12,487 nucleotides of DNA from Anaerolineaceae bacterium (lineage in GTDB: Bacteria > Chloroflexota > Anaerolineae > Anaerolineales > Anaerolineaceae), in assembly GCA_003446605.1 (NCBI GenBank), contig DMDF01000200.1, positions 1 to 12,487 on the forward strand, written 5' to 3'. Below the pieces are notes generated by a model. That model saw nothing but the letters and a program-made list of their open reading frames with translations. It searched no databases and was not told the DNA's origin. Below are positions 1 through 7,711 of the stretch, in pieces. A program made the translations under genes and the position numbers. Within the stretch, counting starts at the first letter, position 1. Every line of letters starts with the position of its first letter.

Positions 1-41
1 ACTTTTTATTTGAGGCAATTCGTATACATCGGGAAGGGTAA

Positions 42-806
42 ATGTTAAAGGATGAGCGATATCAAAAGATCGTAGATTGGGTAAACAAAAAAGGCGCGGT
101 TACTGTGGAAGAATTGTGCGAGAAGTTTAGTATCTCACAATCTACAGTAAGTCGAGATCTGCAAGTGCTTAACCAAGCAGGCAAATTGATAAAAACACAT
201 GGTGGGGTTGTTTCAATCTCATCTGGCTTGGCAACTGAGCCCTCAGTCACATATCGGAAAACACAATTTACGGATGAAAAACAACGCATCGCAATGAAAG
301 CCGTTGAATACATCAAATCCGGCGAAACGATCATACTGGATTCCGGAACCACCACTTTTTGCATGGCGGAACATCTCCACGACAACGAATTCATCAATGT
401 GTGGACGAATGACCTATCCATTGCCCTTGAACTAACCAACCATGAACATGTGGAGATCACCGTTTTAGGTGGCAATTTGCGCAAGAAATATTACAACACG
501 ATGGGCGTATTGACCAATCAGCTGCTGAACAGTATCCATGTTGACCGGTTGTTCATGGGTGTGGATGCCATCAATGTTGACGGCGGCTTGATGGTTTACA
601 GCCCGGATGAAGCTGAGTTAAAGCGTATGATGATCGAAACGGCAAAAGAAACGATCGTGGTCTGCGATCACAGCAAGTTCGAAAAAATGGCACTGATGAG
701 TTTTTGCCCGGTCGAAAAAGTCCAAAGAATCATAACAGGAAAAGAAACGGATCAAGAATACATTGATCTGATCCGCCAGTTGAACATAAACATAGATGTT
801 GTCTAA
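42..806 (+). CDS. DeoR-family transcriptional regulator
   Basis: A 254-residue DNA-binding regulator of the DeoR/GlpR type, the usual length for the family. Residues about 6-57 form the winged helix-turn-helix; the recognition-helix segment reads STVSRDL (34-40) where family members usually have a T-I/V-R-R-D-L core, so one Arg is Ser here. Residues about 80-235 are the sugar-phosphate-sensing domain of the ribose-5-phosphate isomerase-like fold, seen in SGTTT (101-105), TNDL (122-125), LGG (142-144), FMGVDAI...GGL (171-183) and DHSKF (209-213). Family knowledge: these proteins usually repress catabolic operons and are released by a phosphorylated intermediate. The ATG at 42 is preceded by GGGAAGGG (31-38). 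It heads a co-directional cupin/kinase/barrel/transporter locus, so I infer it controls that locus. Its own promoter lies mostly outside the window. Fold assignment is secure; effector and target are inferred. Confidence 0.93.
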   Translation: MLKDERYQKIVDWVNKKGAVTVEELCEKFSISQSTVSRDLQVLNQAGKLIKTHGGVVSISSGLATEPSVTYRKTQFTDEKQRIAMKAVEYIKSGETIILDSGTTTFCMAEHLHDNEFINVWTNDLSIALELTNHEHVEITVLGGNLRKKYYNTMGVLTNQLLNSIHVDRLFMGVDAINVDGGLMVYSPDEAELKRMMIETAKETIVVCDHSKFEKMALMSFCPVEKVQRIITGKETDQEYIDLIRQLNINIDVV

Positions 807-905
807 AAATATTTCGCTATTCATTTCCCGAAAGAAAAGGGTTTCGTGACCTCCTGACACGGGAGTTGCAGCGTATCAGGTCAATAACAATGAATTGGAG
901 GAATG

Positions 906-1247
906 ATGGATGACCACGAAGGAATTGTAAAAAAACAGGCGCAAACAAAAGTGCAGATGGACGAAAAAGAGATCGTTCGTCTCTACTTTTCAACGGAAAA
1001 GATCACTTTTGGCACATCCTTATTAAAACCAGGCGATGTCGGAGGATTGGACCCGGGCCACGCGGAAGCTGACGAAGTGTTTTTCTGTGTGAAAGGGCAC
1101 GTGCTGTGTTATTTCCCTGAAAATGACACCTACTACGAATTATCCGAAGGAGATGCGCTCTTAATCCCACCGGCGACCGGTCATAAATTGTTCAACATTG
1201 GTGACGAAGATGCCTTGATCTCCTGGAGCTGTGCCCCTCACCCCTAG
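906..1247 (+). CDS. Small single-domain cupin protein
   Basis: A 113-residue single-domain cupin. Motif 1 lies around residues 46-64, with H52, E54 and E57 followed by VFFCVKG. Motif 2 lies at 82-97, with G-x5-P, then H93 and N97, close to the canonical pattern. Motif 1 keeps only one His where metal-binding cupins usually have two, so metal binding may be altered. Two ATGs sit in tandem at 903 and 906. GGAGG (897-901) is one base from the first and four from the second, so I chose 906. The stop is 17 bases ahead of the kinase start, so the two are almost surely co-transcribed. Small cupins beside sugar kinases can be isomerases, mutarotase-like enzymes, epimerases or ligand-binding proteins; nothing here selects among these. 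It has no obvious signal peptide and is probably cytoplasmic. Confidence 0.85.
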   Translation: MDDHEGIVKKQAQTKVQMDEKEIVRLYFSTEKITFGTSLLKPGDVGGLDPGHAEADEVFFCVKGHVLCYFPENDTYYELSEGDALLIPPATGHKLFNIGDEDALISWSCAPHP

Positions 1248-1264
1248 GAATAGAAGGAGATACG

Positions 1265-2785
1265 ATGCGCGAATTGATCATTGGATTAGATCTCGGTACG
1301 ACTGCCTTGAAAATCGCTTTGTTCGAAAAAAGCGGCAAGATCCTTGCAGTCAGCACACAGGAATATCCTTTACTAACACCAAAAACAGACCACGTTGAGG
1401 TTGAGCCGAAAACATACTGGCAATCCTTTAAAAATGGTTTGGATGAATTACGCCAAAAGACCCAATTCGACGCCGAGGAAATCAAAGCTCTGGGTTTTTC
1501 GGCGCAAGGAGAGACCTTGTTCTTCCTGGACGAGAATGGAGAGCCTTTGCGGAACGCCATCGTGTGGATGGATAATCGAGCTCAGGACGAAGCGCAGGAA
1601 TTAAAAAAGAAATTCGGTGACGAGACCTGTTTCAAGGTAACCGGTCAGGTCAGTTTTGAACCCTGCTGGCCAGCTTCCAAAGTCCTCTGGATCAAGAAAA
1701 ATGAACCCGAGGTCTTCGCAAAGATAGGCAAAGTCTTGTTAATTGAAGACTATTTTATCTACAAAATGACGGGCAAGTATGTCGCGGAAGGTTCTTTATT
1801 AACATCCACAACCTATTGGGATATCAACACGAAAGACTACTGGCAGGAGATGCTTGATTTCCTGGGCATTGCCAGGAAGCAGTTGCCTGAAATCAAAGAA
1901 TCCGGAGAGGTTGTTGGAGCACTACAGGATGCCGCAGCAAAAGAGCTGGGTTTATCGCCCAATGTGGTGATTTGCACCGGCGCTCTAGACCAGGCGGCAG
2001 GTGCTATTGGTGTGGGCAACATCAAAGAAGGCGGCTTTTCGGAGAATATTGGCGCTGCGCTTGCAATTTGTGTGCCTGTCAATACACCAACCTTCGATCC
2101 GAATCGCAATATGCCCTTGCACTATTTCATTCAAAAAGATATGTACATGGTACACACGTTTACAACAGGTGGAATGACGCTCAAATGGTTTAGGGATGTC
2201 TTCTCGCAATCAGAGAAAGTCCTGGCGGAGCTGTTGAATACCGACGCGTATGACCTGCTGGGTCAGGAAGCCGCTTCGATCCCACCCGGATGTGAAGGAT
2301 TAACCATGCTTCCCCATCTGACGGGATCATTCGCGCCGGATGTGAATTCAAAAGCCAAGGGTGTATTTTATGGATTCACTCTCAAACACACCCGCGCACA
2401 TTTCGTTCGTGCCATTTTTGAGGCGATCGGATACATCATCAGACGCAACATTGACGCGCTGGCTGATATGAACATAGACGTCACAGAGCTTCGTTCTCTG
2501 GGCGGAGGATCAAAGAGCAAAGTATGGAATCAGATCAAAGCAGATATCACCGGAAAGACCCTCATCACGGTGGATTGTAAAGAATCCGCATGTCTGGGCG
2601 CGGCTATTTTAGCCGGTAAGGCGATCGGAATGTATTCCGATATAGAAATTGCCTGCCAGCAGATGATCCGGGAAAAAGAAAGATTCGAACCGAATCCGGA
2701 AAATCGAGCGATCTACGAGCGTGGATACAGCAATTACAAAAAGCTTTTCAAAGATCTTGAAAGCATGTTTGAAACAGCCTACTAG
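1265..2785 (+). CDS. FGGY-family carbohydrate kinase
   Basis: A 506-residue ATP-dependent kinase of the FGGY family, a typical length for xylulokinase-like members. The N-terminal ATPase-fold domain begins with GLDLGTT (7-13, phosphate 1 loop). Residues 98-105 (AIVWMDNR) form the substrate-side loop typical of the family. D242 in GALDQAAGA is the expected catalytic base. The C-terminal domain carries GGGSKS (413-418) in the second FGGY signature and CLGAAILAG (443-451) near the adenosine site. AGAAGGAG just upstream supports the ATG at 1265. Family members phosphorylate xylulose, ribulose, glycerol, gluconate, erythritol, fuculose or AI-2. The sequence reads as closest to the xylulokinase/LsrK side, but I cannot assign a substrate. 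It lies between the cupin and the first barrel protein with short gaps, so it probably supplies the phosphorylated intermediate used by the barrel enzymes. Confidence 0.93.
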   Translation: MRELIIGLDLGTTALKIALFEKSGKILAVSTQEYPLLTPKTDHVEVEPKTYWQSFKNGLDELRQKTQFDAEEIKALGFSAQGETLFFLDENGEPLRNAIVWMDNRAQDEAQELKKKFGDETCFKVTGQVSFEPCWPASKVLWIKKNEPEVFAKIGKVLLIEDYFIYKMTGKYVAEGSLLTSTTYWDINTKDYWQEMLDFLGIARKQLPEIKESGEVVGALQDAAAKELGLSPNVVICTGALDQAAGAIGVGNIKEGGFSENIGAALAICVPVNTPTFDPNRNMPLHYFIQKDMYMVHTFTTGGMTLKWFRDVFSQSEKVLAELLNTDAYDLLGQEAASIPPGCEGLTMLPHLTGSFAPDVNSKAKGVFYGFTLKHTRAHFVRAIFEAIGYIIRRNIDALADMNIDVTELRSLGGGSKSKVWNQIKADITGKTLITVDCKESACLGAAILAGKAIGMYSDIEIACQQMIREKERFEPNPENRAIYERGYSNYKKLFKDLESMFETAY

Positions 2786-2814
2786 ACTGACAAAATGAAA
2801 GCAACCCAAGGATG

Positions 2815-3489
2815 ATGAAATCGAATCTCATTGTGATGCTCACCCATGACGACAAAACGGTACCAGATGCTTTGGAAGTGTTCGAGAGTTGTCGGGACCT
2901 ACCCGTATCATTCTGGGGTTTCAAGAATGTGGGATTGCCACGAGCTGAGATGCAGGACCTGATCAAGGCAATTAAAAATGCCGGAAAAACGACTTTCTTA
3001 GAGATCGTTTCCTACACTAAAGACGAATGTATGACCGGCGCGCAATTTGCTGTTGATTTTGGGTTTGATTATCTGATGGGAACGCTATTTTTCCCGGAAG
3101 TTTGGGATTTTCTCAAGAAGAAAGAGATCAAATATTTCCCATTTGTGGGAAAAGTCTCAGGAAGTCCCAGTATTCTTGAGGGGACAACAAGTTCAATGGT
3201 GGAAGAGTCTGAATTCTTCAGATCTCAGGGTGTTGATGGTGTTGATTTGCTGGCTTTCAGACATAAGGAAAACCCGGAAAGACTTGCCCGAGATTTTATT
3301 AGCCAGTCTAAGATCCCGGTCATTCTTGCCGGAAGCATTGAATCTTACGAACGGATCAATTTTGTAAACCAGGTCAATCCCTGGGGTTTCACCATGGGAA
3401 GCGCTTTGTTCAACAAGGATTTCTCACCCAATGGAAGTTTTAGAGAGAACCTGGAAAAAGTGGTCAATAGGATGGCTTCGATCAAGTAA
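2815..3489 (+). CDS. Putative phosphate-binding (beta/alpha)8-barrel protein, copy 1
   Basis: A 224-residue protein that I do not recognise as a named enzyme. Its hydrophobic strands fit an eight-stranded TIM barrel. Strand 7 (VILAGSI) and strand 8 (GFTMGSALF) carry glycine loops like the phosphate-binding motif of the HisA/TrpF/ribulose-phosphate-epimerase group. Conserved polar residues that could be catalytic include Lys in FWGFKNVGL (strand 2), Glu in FLEIVSY (strand 3), the D-E-C-M-T-G-A segment after it, and Arg-His in DLLAFRH (strand 6). I infer that it isomerises, epimerises or cleaves the kinase product. ATGs lie at 2812 and 2815. AAGG (2808-2811) abuts the first, and the second matches the start of the paralogue at 8489, so I use 2815. 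The kinase stop is 29 bases upstream. Existence is certain; the specific reaction is unknown. Confidence 0.8.
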   Translation: MKSNLIVMLTHDDKTVPDALEVFESCRDLPVSFWGFKNVGLPRAEMQDLIKAIKNAGKTTFLEIVSYTKDECMTGAQFAVDFGFDYLMGTLFFPEVWDFLKKKEIKYFPFVGKVSGSPSILEGTTSSMVEESEFFRSQGVDGVDLLAFRHKENPERLARDFISQSKIPVILAGSIESYERINFVNQVNPWGFTMGSALFNKDFSPNGSFRENLEKVVNRMASIK

Positions 3490-3505
3490 CAGCAAGAAAT
3501 TCACT

Positions 3506-3533
3506 TTGATCGAATTTATGAAGAAAAGATAAA
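3506..3533 (+). promoter_or_regulatory. Weak candidate promoter ahead of the binding-protein gene
   Basis: TTGATC (3506-3511) and GATAAA (3528-3533) each match the sigma-70-type -35 and -10 consensus at four of six positions, with a 16-base spacer. They lie in the 157-base gap after barrel gene 1. An internal promoter would let the importer be expressed separately from the kinase module. The matches are weak and could be chance. Confidence 0.25.
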
Positions 3534-3578
3534 GCAGAAATGTCGAAAAGGAAAACGGAAGGCAATTGGAAATTTGCT

Positions 3579-3587
3579 AGGAGGTGA
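3579..3587 (+). promoter_or_regulatory. Orphan near-perfect Shine-Dalgarno sequence in the binding-protein leader
   Basis: AGGAGGTGA is complementary over nine bases to the anti-Shine-Dalgarno tail of 16S rRNA. It lies 60 bases before the ATG at 3647, which has its own site (GGAG, 3637-3640). No ATG, GTG or TTG opens a sensible reading frame at normal spacing. The only overlapping frame is a 12-residue GTG frame (3584-3622) that starts inside the motif. It could be a ribosome-binding stabiliser of the mRNA 5' end, as described for STAB-SD elements in Bacillus, a short leader peptide site, or coincidence. Confidence 0.4.
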
Positions 3588-3646
3588 AGACCAATAATAC
3601 ATTATTCGTGCCACCAAATTAAACAAATACAAAAAAGGAGTTGAAA

Positions 3647-4897
3647 ATGAAGAGCAAAAAAGATTCAATCATGAAGAAGATGCTGTTGATCGGATTATGC
3701 AGTGTCGTCATCATGACAGCTTTGGTCGGCTGCAACGGTACCGAAGCAACTTCTACCGACGCGGAACCAGAAAGTGCGGAAGCTGCGGTTTCGGAAGAAA
3801 CAGGGGATTTTGAAGATTATATCTACTTTGGTCTTAACTATGAGCTGACCGGAGCCTTCCCCATCATTGGCGAATCCTCAATTCAAGGTATTGATATGGC
3901 AGTCAACGAAATCAACGCAGCCGGCGGTATCACCATTGACGGCAAGACATACGGTCTTGCATACAAAGCCCTTGATAATGCCTTCAACACAGATGAAGCC
4001 GCGGTCAATGCTCAGGAATTTGCAGATGATGAAGAGATTGTTGCTATGATCGGACCAAACGATTCCGATATGTGCATGGCTACCCAGGCGATCGTTACGG
4101 ACGAACATCTTCCTGCGATCTCCCCCTGGTCAACTCTGGTCGTACTGACCGAGTCCCCGTGGTATTTCCGCGCATGCTTCACGGATGATTTCCAGGGCGA
4201 AATCTTGGCAAAGTATGCCTATGAATATGAAAATGCGAAGACAGCCGCCGTCCTTTATGATATGTCCAACCCATACAATGAGGGTATCGCCACCCGCTTC
4301 AAGGAAGTATACGAACAACTTGGCGGAACAGTGGTTGAATACTTGAGCTACAATGGCAAGACAGGCGAGACAGATTTCACTTCTCAAATGACGAAGATCG
4401 CAAGCGCCCAGCCTGATATTCTATTGCTCCCCAATTTCTACGAAGAGATCATTGCTCAGACAACGCAAGCCCGTGACATGGGATATACTGGCAAGTTCAT
4501 GGGATCCGATACCTGGGGTGACACATCCCTGCTCGATTGGGATACGGATAACCTGCTTGAGGGTGCTCTGTGGGTAGGGCACTATCACAAAGATATTGCT
4601 TCCGACGTGGCGCTTGAATTCATTGATAACTACCACACCATCTACGGTACTGACAAAGATCCGAATGATATCGTCGCACTCAATTACGATGCCGTTTATC
4701 TGCTCAAGACCGCAATTGAGATCGCGCAGTCGTTTGACAGGACCGCAATTCGCGACGGTCTGAATGCCATCGAAGTATTCGAAGGCGTTACAGGAACCAT
4801 GAACTTTGTCAATGGTAATGGAGACCCGACAAAATCCGCGGTAATCAATCAGATCTCAGGCGGCGAGTTCAAATACCTCGACACCGTGAATCCATAA
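3647..4897 (+). CDS. ABC importer substrate-binding lipoprotein, branched-chain amino acid (LivK/HAAT) type
   Basis: A 416-residue extracytoplasmic solute receptor. It has a basic N-terminus (KSKK, KK), a hydrophobic stretch at 12-28 and a lipobox LVGC with lipidated Cys29, followed by a Ser/Glu/Ala-rich linker to about residue 55. The mature part is a type I periplasmic-binding fold (Peripla_BP_6-like). It shows FGLNYELTG (61-69) at the start of strand 1, GIDMAVNEINAAGG (81-94), the domain 1 segment AMIGPNDS (133-140) and a YNGKTGETDF segment (235-244) typical of LivK homologues. A TTG at 3641 would extend the frame by two codons, but GGAG (3637-3640) is six bases from the ATG at 3647, which I prefer. 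It is followed by the hairpin at 4947-4977 and then the permease and ATPase genes of the same importer. The class is certain; given the neighbouring kinase, the ligand may not be an amino acid. Confidence 0.93.
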   Translation: MKSKKDSIMKKMLLIGLCSVVIMTALVGCNGTEATSTDAEPESAEAAVSEETGDFEDYIYFGLNYELTGAFPIIGESSIQGIDMAVNEINAAGGITIDGKTYGLAYKALDNAFNTDEAAVNAQEFADDEEIVAMIGPNDSDMCMATQAIVTDEHLPAISPWSTLVVLTESPWYFRACFTDDFQGEILAKYAYEYENAKTAAVLYDMSNPYNEGIATRFKEVYEQLGGTVVEYLSYNGKTGETDFTSQMTKIASAQPDILLLPNFYEEIIAQTTQARDMGYTGKFMGSDTWGDTSLLDWDTDNLLEGALWVGHYHKDIASDVALEFIDNYHTIYGTDKDPNDIVALNYDAVYLLKTAIEIAQSFDRTAIRDGLNAIEVFEGVTGTMNFVNGNGDPTKSAVINQISGGEFKYLDTVNP

Positions 4898-4946
4898 ACA
4901 TAAACACGATTGGTAACATTGAACCGGTAAAAGAATTCGAGAAAGA

Positions 4947-4977
4947 GGATATCGGGCGAATTACTCGCCCGATATCC
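4947..4977 (+). terminator. Perfect 13-bp hairpin between binding-protein and permease genes (no U-tract)
   Basis: The arms at 4947-4959 and 4965-4977 are perfectly complementary over 13 bases around a five-base ATTAC loop, with a GC-rich inner stem (CGGGCGA/TCGCCCG). The following DNA is ACCAAAACG with no T-run, so it is not a standard intrinsic terminator. It starts 49 bases after the stop of the binding-protein gene and ends 53 bases before the GTG of the first permease. Its likely role, by analogy with other importer operons, is to block 3' exonuclease decay or partly attenuate transcription, so that the binding protein is made in excess over the membrane subunits. Confidence 0.75.
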
Positions 4978-5030
4978 ACCAAAACGAAATAAGTTGGTGT
5001 TATCAAATCAGATTAAACAGGATAAATGTC

Positions 5031-5933
5031 GTGAATACATTCGTTCAACAGATCATTAATTTCTTACAGCTTGGAAGTATATATGCCTTGTGCGCGCTAT
5101 CTTTTACGATGGTGTATGGTGTTGCACGCCTGGTCAATTTTGCACATGGCAGCATTTTCGGTGTTTCCATGTATGTGTTGTTTTTCGCCAGCACCTATTT
5201 ATTCAACGTCATTGAAAGCACGTGGCTTGTTTACGTAATTTCGCTTGTGATCTCGTGTATAGTGACTTCTCTGATTGCACTGTTGCTTGAAAGAGTAGCT
5301 TATACACCATTACGGAATGCGCCTAAAGTTGCGGTGGTTGTTTCCTCTGTGGGCGCTGGAATGGTCATCGAATATCTGATCTTAAATATTGCTGGTTCGA
5401 AGGCGCTGAGAATGCCGAGTTTGATCCCAAATATCAAGTTCGACCTGTTGGGGGTATCAGTCCCACTCTATAAGTTCATGATCATTATTATTGCAATTAT
5501 TACGATGGTCGTTTTGAATATCGTGATCAAGAAAACCAAACTGGGTATCGCCATGCGCGCCGTATCGCAGGATAGGGTCGCTGCCGGTTTCATGGGTATT
5601 CAAACCAGTAAGGTAGTTAGCGCATCCTTTGTGTTTGGAGCCATCATCGCCGCTGTTGCTGCAAGTTTATATGGGACTGCATATAGCATCTTTGCCTATG
5701 ATGTGGGTGAATCCATCATCTGGTGGTCCTTCATCGCTGCGGTGCTTGGCGGTATTGGAAGTATTAACGGCGCAGTTTTAGGTGGATACATTATTGGTGC
5801 GATCAGTGTTTTAGCGCCAATAATATTGCCTGTTTCGAGCTATAAGGATATCGTGGCTTTTGCGGTGCTGATCATTGTCTTGCTGGTAAAACCAACTGGT
5901 TTACTGGGCAAGAAGGGAATAGAGAAGATCTAA
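5031..5933 (+). CDS. ABC importer permease, LivH type
   Basis: A 300-residue integral membrane permease of the branched-chain-amino-acid class (BPD_transp_2). The N-terminal block GSIYALCALSFTMVYGV (15-31) followed by LVNFAHGSIF (34-43) is a hallmark of LivH. The family loop LGGIGSINGAVLGG near residues 238-251 is the segment expected to contact the ATPases. Hydrophobic stretches suggest about eight membrane helices. The start is GTG at 5031: the ATG at 5026 is in another frame and meets a stop at once, and AGGA is eight bases upstream of the GTG. The weaker start and the upstream hairpin both fit lower expression than the binding protein. The stop is followed after eight bases by the LivM-type gene, with which it forms the transmembrane dimer. 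Confidence 0.93.
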   Translation: MNTFVQQIINFLQLGSIYALCALSFTMVYGVARLVNFAHGSIFGVSMYVLFFASTYLFNVIESTWLVYVISLVISCIVTSLIALLLERVAYTPLRNAPKVAVVVSSVGAGMVIEYLILNIAGSKALRMPSLIPNIKFDLLGVSVPLYKFMIIIIAIITMVVLNIVIKKTKLGIAMRAVSQDRVAAGFMGIQTSKVVSASFVFGAIIAAVAASLYGTAYSIFAYDVGESIIWWSFIAAVLGGIGSINGAVLGGYIIGAISVLAPIILPVSSYKDIVAFAVLIIVLLVKPTGLLGKKGIEKI

Positions 5934-5944
5934 ATAGGAATATG

Positions 5945-6934
5945 ATGACTCAAAAAAAGAACAAAACAAATGGCAAAGGAACCATATTCTGGCAGGTAGC
6001 AGGTGTATCCGTATTTGCCCTAATCCTGGTGTTGGTGAAAGAATTAGGATTAGTGTCAACATCAGTATTGCTTATTTTGCAATATGTCGGCATCTATTCC
6101 ATTTTGGCACTCGGGATCAATATCGTCAACGGATATTTAGGCGTCTTTTCCCTGGCACACGCTGGCTTCATGGCAATTGGTGCTTACGTATCTGCTACTT
6201 TAAGCAAATATGTATTTATGAATGATTGGATGTTCATCATTTCAATCTTTCTTGGAGGAATTGCTGCCTTACTGGTCGGCATCCTGGTTGCTATTCCATC
6301 ATTCAAAACCAAGGGTGATTATCTTGCTATTATCACTCTTGGTTTTTCGTTGATCATCCAAAGTGTCCTGCAGAATGCGAATTTCGTTGGAGCATCTCAA
6401 GGTTTGAACAATATTCCAAAGTTCACAAATATCTACTGGGTATTTGGATGCCTTGGTGTTGCAGTGATTCTCGTCGATCGATTCATCCATTCAAAATATG
6501 GGCGAAGTTTAAAGGCAATACGTGAGGATCAAACTGCATCCATGCTGGTATCCGTGGATGTGAGGAGAATTAAAACGATCGCTTTCGCCTTATCCGCATT
6601 TCTGATTGGTGTATCCGGTGCGTTGATCAGCCATCTGCTGGGGTACACAAGCCCATCTGCATACGGGTTCACGAATATTGTAGATGGTCTCGTGATGGTC
6701 TATCTCGGCGGTATGGGCAGCATCATAGGCTCAATATTCGGCTCGACAGCCTGGCAGCTTATTGTCCAACTGCTGAAAAACCTTGGCACCTGGCGATGGG
6801 TTGTTGGAGGCGGTCTCCTGGTCGTCGTTATGATCTTCCTTCCCAAAGGTGTGTTTGGATACATGGAATTGAAAGATATTGGTCACAAAGTAAAAGGGTT
6901 TTTCAATGGATCAAAGCACAGGGAGGATCAATAA
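5945..6934 (+). CDS. ABC importer permease, LivM type
   Basis: A 329-residue integral membrane protein, partner of the LivH-type permease. It has a short Lys/Asn-rich cytoplasmic N-terminus, then about nine or ten hydrophobic segments. Diagnostic blocks are LGINIVNGYLGVFSLAHAGF around residues 56-76, GASQGLNNIP, the cytoplasmic loop KYGRSLKAIREDQTAS before residue 200, and the YLGGMGSIIGSIFG loop near 255. Tandem ATGs lie at 5942 and 5945. AGGA (5936-5939) is two bases from the first and five from the second, so the second is favoured. Its TAA (6932-6934) overlaps the ATG of the first ATPase gene by one base, indicating translational coupling. Confidence 0.92.
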   Translation: MTQKKNKTNGKGTIFWQVAGVSVFALILVLVKELGLVSTSVLLILQYVGIYSILALGINIVNGYLGVFSLAHAGFMAIGAYVSATLSKYVFMNDWMFIISIFLGGIAALLVGILVAIPSFKTKGDYLAIITLGFSLIIQSVLQNANFVGASQGLNNIPKFTNIYWVFGCLGVAVILVDRFIHSKYGRSLKAIREDQTASMLVSVDVRRIKTIAFALSAFLIGVSGALISHLLGYTSPSAYGFTNIVDGLVMVYLGGMGSIIGSIFGSTAWQLIVQLLKNLGTWRWVVGGGLLVVVMIFLPKGVFGYMELKDIGHKVKGFFNGSKHREDQ

Positions 6935-7707
6935 TGGATACTGAAAAAATCATTTCCCTGAAAAATGTCTGTATGTATTTTGGTGGAATCAAAGCAATTG
7001 ATGATGTGACCTTTGATATCGATAAGGGCAGGTTGTTTGGCATCATCGGTCCAAATGGTGCGGGGAAAACGACCATTTTCAATGTGATCACCGGCATGTA
7101 TATCCCCACCTCAGGAGAGATCTATTATCGGGATCAACAATTGAATCGATTGATGCCGCACACGATCACCGGGAATGGCATCGCCAGGACTTTTCAGAAC
7201 ATACGGTTGTTCGAAGACCAAACAGTCCTGGATAATCTAAAGATCGCAAATTTCAGCCATACCAAATACGGATTACTGGATGTTTTTCTTCAATCCAGGA
7301 AGTTTAAACAGGAAGAAGAACGGATCGAAGAAACGAGCATGGAGATCTTGAAGTTTTTAAAGCTGGAAAGACTCGCAAATAAGCGAGCGGGTTCACTCCC
7401 CTACGGCGAACAAAGACGTGTAGAGATCGCACGTGCGCTCAGCTGCAATCCCGAAGTCCTGCTTCTGGATGAACCGGCTGCGGGTATGAATCCTGCCGAA
7501 ATTCGCGATCTGAACCAATTAATTCTAAATATTCGCGACCATTATGACCTGACCATCATGGTTGTAGAACACCAGATGCGCCTGGTGATGGAGATATGTG
7601 AAGAAATCCTTGTTTTGAACTTTGGTAAGAAGCTCGCGATCGGTCAGCCTGAGCAGCTGAAAACCAATCCGGTAGTCTTGGAAGCATATCTAGGAAAGAC
7701 GAGTTAG
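6934..7707 (+). CDS. ABC importer ATPase, LivG type
   Basis: A 257-residue nucleotide-binding subunit. It has Walker A GPNGAGKT (39-46), Q-loop Gln88 in RTFQNIRLF, the LivG-type signature LPYGEQRR (155-162) in place of LSGGQ, Walker B VLLLDEP (175-181) and switch His213. The C-terminal extension with NFGKKLAIGQP (229-239) and AYLG is the usual LivG ending. A longer frame runs upstream into the permease gene in a different phase. GGGAGGA (6921-6927) and the TAATG overlap identify the ATG at 6934 as the real start. It hydrolyses ATP on the cytoplasmic face to power uptake, together with the LivF-type subunit encoded four bases downstream. Confidence 0.94.
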   Translation: MDTEKIISLKNVCMYFGGIKAIDDVTFDIDKGRLFGIIGPNGAGKTTIFNVITGMYIPTSGEIYYRDQQLNRLMPHTITGNGIARTFQNIRLFEDQTVLDNLKIANFSHTKYGLLDVFLQSRKFKQEEERIEETSMEILKFLKLERLANKRAGSLPYGEQRRVEIARALSCNPEVLLLDEPAAGMNPAEIRDLNQLILNIRDHYDLTIMVVEHQMRLVMEICEEILVLNFGKKLAIGQPEQLKTNPVVLEAYLGKTS

Positions 7708-7711
7708 TCAC

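Noticed and set aside
62..484. Long minus-strand frame opposite the DeoR gene
   Set aside because: It mirrors a well-supported + strand gene and has no family features; the same holds for the other antisense frames.
851..880. Small inverted repeats (CTCC/GGAG and CCTGA/TCAGG) between regulator and cupin genes
   Set aside because: Stems are only 4-5 bp and mutually exclusive, with no T-tract; not distinguishable from chance.
6796..6933. Upstream extension of the LivG-type ATPase frame
   Set aside because: This extension overlaps the end of the LivM-type gene in another frame and has no ABC-family similarity. GGGAGGA and the TAATG junction fix the start at 6934.
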